DNA of 33,757 nucleotides from positions 1 to 33,757 of the forward strand of contig JAOPWD010000125.1 of NCBI GenBank assembly GCA_025965875.1. Reading direction: 5' to 3'. This document shows positions 30,232-33,757 of the stretch, piece after piece. Position 1 is the first letter of the stretch. Every line of letters begins with the position of its first letter. Origin of the DNA: Pseudonocardiales bacterium. Lineage in GTDB: Bacteria; Actinomycetota; Actinomycetes; Mycobacteriales; Jatrophihabitantaceae. The translations under genes were made by a program, and so were the position numbers. A model generated the notes under the pieces. It was not told the origin of the DNA. It saw nothing but the letters and a program-made list of their open reading frames with translations, and did not search any database.

Positions 30232-31599
30232 GTGACGGTCGACAAGCCACTGGCTGACAGGCAGCCTGACGAGGAGCCCGACGCACCTGCTCCGTCAGCC
30301 ACGGTCACCACTACCGCGCCGTGGGTGTCGCAAATGGCCCTCGAGCGCTACGGCCGCCGGATGCGCACCGGTCGCAAGATCTACTTCGCGGTGATTGCCG
30401 CGGTGATCCTCGCTGTGGGTGCCATCGTCAGCGTCGTCTGGTTGGGCGGCGAGGCCGCGCACACCTCCCTGACGACGGTCGCCAGCGCCCCGCCGTCAGT
30501 TGCGCTACAGACGCCGCCGGCCGCCGTGCGTGAGGTGTGGCAGAGCCCGGACCGAACCGCAGTCGGCACGCCGTACTGGGGCGGCACGGTCGTCACCTAC
30601 TCCACCGACAGCGTTCGCGGCCGGGACGCGTCGACCGGCGCGATCACCTGGTCCTACACCCGCACCGACCGCACCGTCTGCCAGGCGATCCAGAACCAGG
30701 GCGTCACCGTCGCGATCTTCGAGCACAGCGGCAACTGCGACGAGGTCACCGCTCTGGACTCGGGCACCGGGGAGCGCCGGTGGACCCGCACGCTCGACAA
30801 GGCCGAACAGGCGAGCCAGCCGGTCAACGGGCATCCCTCGATCAGCGTGACCCAGTTCGCGATCATGGTCACCACGCCGAGTGTGATCTACGCCCTCGAC
30901 CCGGCCGGCGGGCTGGACCGCTGGGTCTACCACCCCAAGAACTGCACCATCCAGGGTGCGGTCATCGGCACCGACGGCGCGCTCATCAGCCAGACCTGTG
31001 CGCACCCGGACTGCGCTGGCCTGAAGTTCTGCGGCACCGGCCCGCAGTTGCTGCTGCGCGATGCCAGTGCGGGGCGCAACGACGACAGCAAGGACAACCC
31101 CGACCAGATCAAGTGGAACCTCATCGGGACGACGGCGGTGCCGGCCAGCGCGGACAAGCTGATCTCAGCCGTCGATCCGGCCGCGCGCCAACTCGAGGTG
31201 TTCAACGTCGCGAAGGGCACCACGATCTCCCACCTGGATCTGTCCGGGGGCCTCGGCTCCACCGAGGCGATCACCGCGGTGGCGACCGATCGTGCCGAGC
31301 TGATCTGGATTGCCGGGACGACCTACGCGGTCGACGTCAACGGGCTGGCCTTCCTGTGGACGGCGCCGACGACGCTCGCGCCGACGGTCACGGCGAAGTC
31401 GGGCGTGCAGGGCGGCACTCCCGATCTGGCGGCCTCGACTATCGCCGCAGCCACGTCCTCGGGTATCGCGCTGCTCGATCCGGCCACCGGCGAACCCAAC
31501 CCGATCTATCCCGTCGGGGCGCCCGCCGCGGGCAGCCGGGTGTATCCGTTCGGGACCGGCTTCGTGGTCGCGGGGTCGTCGACGACGGTGTACCGGTGA
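30232..31599 (+). CDS. Membrane-anchored PQQ-like beta-propeller protein
   Basis: The 455-residue protein has a cytosolic N-terminus of about 48 residues, one transmembrane helix (about 50-71, IYFAVIAAVILAVGAIVSVVWL) and an extracytoplasmic beta-propeller of the PQQ/WD-like type. Repeats include GRDASTGAITWSY, ALDSGTGERRWTRTL and ALDPAGGLDRWVY. Cysteine pairs (for example CQAIQ...NCDE and CAHPDCAGLKFC) suggest disulfides. There is no catalytic signature; a scaffold or ligand-binding role is more likely. GTG 30232 has AGGA 8 bases upstream. Its stop overlaps the hydrolase start (GTGA). The position next to rhlE matches M. tuberculosis Rv3212. Confidence 0.85.
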   Translation: MTVDKPLADRQPDEEPDAPAPSATVTTTAPWVSQMALERYGRRMRTGRKIYFAVIAAVILAVGAIVSVVWLGGEAAHTSLTTVASAPPSVALQTPPAAVREVWQSPDRTAVGTPYWGGTVVTYSTDSVRGRDASTGAITWSYTRTDRTVCQAIQNQGVTVAIFEHSGNCDEVTALDSGTGERRWTRTLDKAEQASQPVNGHPSISVTQFAIMVTTPSVIYALDPAGGLDRWVYHPKNCTIQGAVIGTDGALISQTCAHPDCAGLKFCGTGPQLLLRDASAGRNDDSKDNPDQIKWNLIGTTAVPASADKLISAVDPAARQLEVFNVAKGTTISHLDLSGGLGSTEAITAVATDRAELIWIAGTTYAVDVNGLAFLWTAPTTLAPTVTAKSGVQGGTPDLAASTIAAATSSGIALLDPATGEPNPIYPVGAPAAGSRVYPFGTGFVVAGSSTTVYR

Positions 31600-32507
31600 T
31601 CGGCCAACTCGGGGTCGGTGCTGCGCGCAGCGTGCGGATCGAGCTGCCCAGCGGACCGATCGCCGCGCTGCAGGCCGGCACCACTGGCGCGCCGGGCGTC
31701 CTGCTGGTGCCGGGCTATACCGGCAGCAAGGAGGACTTCGGGCCGATCCTGGACCCCATCGCCGATGCCGGCTTCCACGTCACGTCAATCGATCTGCCGG
31801 GGCAGTACCAGTCCCCCGGCCCGGCCGATCCCGCCGCGTACACGCCGGACGCCCTCGGCCGTCGGCTGCGCGGGCTCGCCGCCGTCCTCGGCCCGCCGGT
31901 GCACCTCGTCGGGCACTCGTTCGGCGGGCTGGTGTCCCGCGCGGCGGTCATCGCCGAACCATCGGCCTTCGCCGATCTTGTGCTGGTGGGCTCCGGCCCG
32001 GCCGCGCTCGAGGGCGAACGCCGCCAGCGCCTCGAGCAACTCGCGCCGGTCTTCGCGGCCGTCGGCGTTGCTGGCGTCTATGCCGCCATGCAGGCCGTCG
32101 AAGCCGCGGCGCCCGGTTACGTGGTGCCTCCGGCTGCGCTCGCCCAGTTCCTCGAAGAACGGTTCCTGGCCGGGTCGCCCGCGATGCTGCAAGGCATGGC
32201 CGACGCACTGCGGGCCGAGCCTGACCGGGTGGCCGAGCTGGTCCGCACCGGCGTCGAGTGCCTCGTCATACATGGCGCCGACGACGCGTCGTGGCCCCCG
32301 CCGGTCCAGGCTGAGATGGCCGGCCGGCTGGGTGCGCGCTACGTCGTCATCGCCGGCGCGGCACACTCCCCCGCCGTTGAGCGCCCCCAGGAAACCGCCG
32401 AGGCGCTGCTGCAATTCTGGGGCAGCAGCGCCTCGACTCCCTCCGTCGGTCGGTCAGCTCAGTGGATGACGAGGTTGCCCCCTTCGAGTGCTCCGCTGAC
32501 CGAGTAG
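31596..32507 (+). CDS. Alpha/beta-hydrolase
   Basis: This 303-residue cytosolic protein has the alpha/beta-hydrolase plan: an oxyanion-hole region VPGYTGSKEDF, the nucleophile elbow GHSFGG (Ser108), the acid within VIHGADDASW, and the base in GAAHSPAVERP. An alpha-helical cap lies around FAAVGVAGVYAAMQAVEAA. It may cleave esters, lactones or amides; the substrate is not predictable. GTG 31596 overlaps the stop of the propeller gene, so translation is coupled. Its last 49 bases overlap the end of the convergent Ig/PKD gene, and the final 20 or so residues (RSAQWMTRLPPSSAPLTE) look like run-on sequence. Confidence 0.88.
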   Translation: MIGQLGVGAARSVRIELPSGPIAALQAGTTGAPGVLLVPGYTGSKEDFGPILDPIADAGFHVTSIDLPGQYQSPGPADPAAYTPDALGRRLRGLAAVLGPPVHLVGHSFGGLVSRAAVIAEPSAFADLVLVGSGPAALEGERRQRLEQLAPVFAAVGVAGVYAAMQAVEAAAPGYVVPPAALAQFLEERFLAGSPAMLQGMADALRAEPDRVAELVRTGVECLVIHGADDASWPPPVQAEMAGRLGARYVVIAGAAHSPAVERPQETAEALLQFWGSSASTPSVGRSAQWMTRLPPSSAPLTE

Positions 32508-33757
32508 ACGCTGCGGCCGGCGCTGTCCCGGATCGTCACCGAGATCGTGTCCGGCGTGCGGTAGTGACCGCCCTGCCCGTTGTCGACCACGGTCGCCGTG
32601 AACGTGTAGCCGGCCCTGCCATTCCACTCGCCGGCTCCGCTCCACGTGGCAGTCAGGAAGGTGCTGGCCACCACCAGTGAGGTGACGGTGGAGCCGTGGA
32701 ACTTCAGGCCGCGGCCGTTCATCTCGAACTCGCCCTTGAGCGTGCCGTTGTTCTGGAGCATCGCCACGAAGCCGAACGACGTGCCACCGCACCCACCGAG
32801 GTGGCCGCCACCTGTCACTTTGCCGCCGGCGTCCGCCGCGACCACAGTGACCGCCGCCGTACCCGCACCGGCGTCGTCATCGAGGACCGTCACCACGACG
32901 TTGCGAGCACCAGAAGTGAGGTACGTATGGCTGCTCGTGCAGGTCTTCCCTGAGACGAAGCCATTGGTCGTGGTGCCGTCGCCCCAGGCGATGGCGCACG
33001 TCTGGGTGTCATTGCTGCCGGGGTCGACGAACGTCGCCGTCAATGGCACCGCGACACCCACGTTCACCGTGGAGGTAGCGGCGGGCGTGGTGATCGTGAC
33101 GACCGGCGCGACGTTCGCCACGGTGAGCGCGGTCGTCTTCGACACCGCGGCGTTGACGCCGACGCTGACTTTCAGCGTCAGGGTGTACAGGCCGTCGTCA
33201 TTGCAGACCACCGTTGTGGCCAGCGTGGCTGGACCGGCGATCGTGCAGCCGGCACCGACGTCGGTACCGGACAGCGGTGTCACGGTCCAGGCGTAGGTCA
33301 TCGGGTCGCTCTCGGCGTCGACGGCTGTCCCGGTCAGGTAGATCGGGGAACCCTCGGCACCTTGATACGGGCCGCCGGTCGAGATCGTCGGCGCGCTGTT
33401 CACCGCGGCGGTCACCGTGATGATTTCCCCGCCGCAGGTCGTCGCGATCCCTGCGTGGGAGCTGTCGCCGCTGTAGGTCGCCAGCCAGTAGTACGTCCCG
33501 GGCGACAGGGTGACGGGGTTGGACGGCGACACGACGCCGTTGTTCACCGGCACCGTCCCCGCCTCGGTGATCGCGCCGGTGCAGTCCGGCGTGCCGTAGG
33601 CCTGGTAGGTGACCGTGCCGCCCGCGGTGGATGCGGTCGGGCCGGTGAGCGTCGCCTGACCGGTCACGGGGGTGTTGGGAGGCACGCTCACTGAGCTACC
33701 GGACTCGCCGCCGCCGAGCAGCGTCGTCGTGATCTGCACCGGGTCGGGCGGGCTGAC
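32459..33757 (-). CDS. Secreted Ig/PKD-repeat protein, N-terminus outside the window
   Basis: The open frame continues past the window edge, so at least 432 residues belong to a longer extracellular protein. From the visible N-terminal side: an Ig-like domain (about TTTLLGGGESGSS to CGGEIITVTA), a PKD-like domain starting GGPYQGAEGSPIYLTG, and another beginning VAPVVTITTPAATSTVNVG with a central AIAWGDG. Last comes a beta-rich C-terminal domain starting GGKVTGGGHLGG and ending ALEGGNLVIH, which resembles the post-COAP-1 type module. Cysteines are scattered in pairs, as expected for secretion. These modules mediate adhesion or carbohydrate/surface binding; no catalytic domain is visible. The stop overlaps the end of the convergent hydrolase gene. 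Confidence 0.8.
   Translation of the reverse strand, partial: VSPPDPVQITTTLLGGGESGSSVSVPPNTPVTGQATLTGPTASTAGGTVTYQAYGTPDCTGAITEAGTVPVNNGVVSPSNPVTLSPGTYYWLATYSGDSSHAGIATTCGGEIITVTAAVNSAPTISTGGPYQGAEGSPIYLTGTAVDAESDPMTYAWTVTPLSGTDVGAGCTIAGPATLATTVVCNDDGLYTLTLKVSVGVNAAVSKTTALTVANVAPVVTITTPAATSTVNVGVAVPLTATFVDPGSNDTQTCAIAWGDGTTTNGFVSGKTCTSSHTYLTSGARNVVVTVLDDDAGAGTAAVTVVAADAGGKVTGGGHLGGCGGTSFGFVAMLQNNGTLKGEFEMNGRGLKFHGSTVTSLVVASTFLTATWSGAGEWNGRAGYTFTATVVDNGQGGHYRTPDTISVTIRDSAGRSVYSVSGALEGGNLVIH

Noticed and set aside
1-33757. CRISPR arrays, tRNA or rRNA genes, insertion sequences
   Set aside because: No regularly spaced repeats, cloverleaf sequences, rRNA segments, transposase genes or terminal inverted repeats were seen on either strand.

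Overview
The window is about 33.8 kb of high-GC DNA from an actinobacterium (phylum Actinomycetota). Evidence for this is the codon bias, frequent GTG/TTG starts, apparently leaderless transcripts, mycothiol-linked genes (mycoredoxin, a mycothiol-dependent maleylpyruvate isomerase-like protein), AdnA/AdnB, MoeZ, a DUF3152 protein and a TB9.4/DUF3107 protein. From memory, the gene order follows the Mycobacterium tuberculosis Rv3198A-Rv3212 neighbourhood: mycoredoxin, nudC, adnB, adnA, alkyltransferase-like protein, moeZ, DUF3152, TetR, DUF3107, ferritin-like protein, rhlE, beta-propeller protein. The extra genes between these suggest a non-mycobacterial lineage, perhaps near Frankiales, Nakamurellales or Jatrophihabitantales. 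That placement is inference.

Layout. Positions 133-992 (+) hold mycoredoxin and a uridine-kinase-like protein with no P-loop. Positions 996-2800 (-) hold a resuscitation-promoting-factor-like muralytic protein with two nearly identical C-terminal repeats, then two small disordered proteins and a strong terminator hairpin. Positions 2934-7915 (-) are a tightly overlapped operon: M20 dipeptidase, catalytic M16 protease, non-catalytic M16 partner, NudC. Positions 8106-12978 (+) are an accessory block: secreted cupredoxin, a 31-residue hydrophobic peptide, a PaaK-like adenylate-forming enzyme, a nine-helix membrane protein with presenilin-type YD and GLGD motifs, and an HTH/NB-ARC regulator that stops where TPR repeats would be expected. 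Positions 12988-19247 (-) encode AdnB and AdnA, the end-resection helicase-nuclease. Positions 19474-23691 hold a MerR fusion regulator (+), then an alkyltransferase-like protein, a DinB/MDMPI-type protein, MoeZ and a membrane-anchored DUF3152 zincin (-). Positions 23779-26659 are a divergent non-homologous end-joining module: Ku (-) facing an ATP-dependent ligase and a LigD-type polymerase (+). Positions 26718-32507 hold TetR, DUF3107, a ferritin-like protein (-), a DEAD-box helicase, a membrane-anchored beta-propeller protein and an alpha/beta hydrolase. The window ends inside a secreted Ig/PKD-repeat protein (-).

The main themes are redox/mycothiol biology, DNA double-strand-break repair by both resection (AdnAB) and end joining (Ku-Lig-Pol) within about 13 kb, and cell-envelope proteolysis and remodelling. 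The most unusual part is 8106-12978. Its small hydrophobic peptide, adenylating enzyme, GxGD intramembrane-protease candidate and cupredoxin look like an undescribed peptide-processing or envelope system. No gap between assigned genes exceeds 300 bases. I saw no rRNA, tRNA, CRISPR array or insertion sequence.
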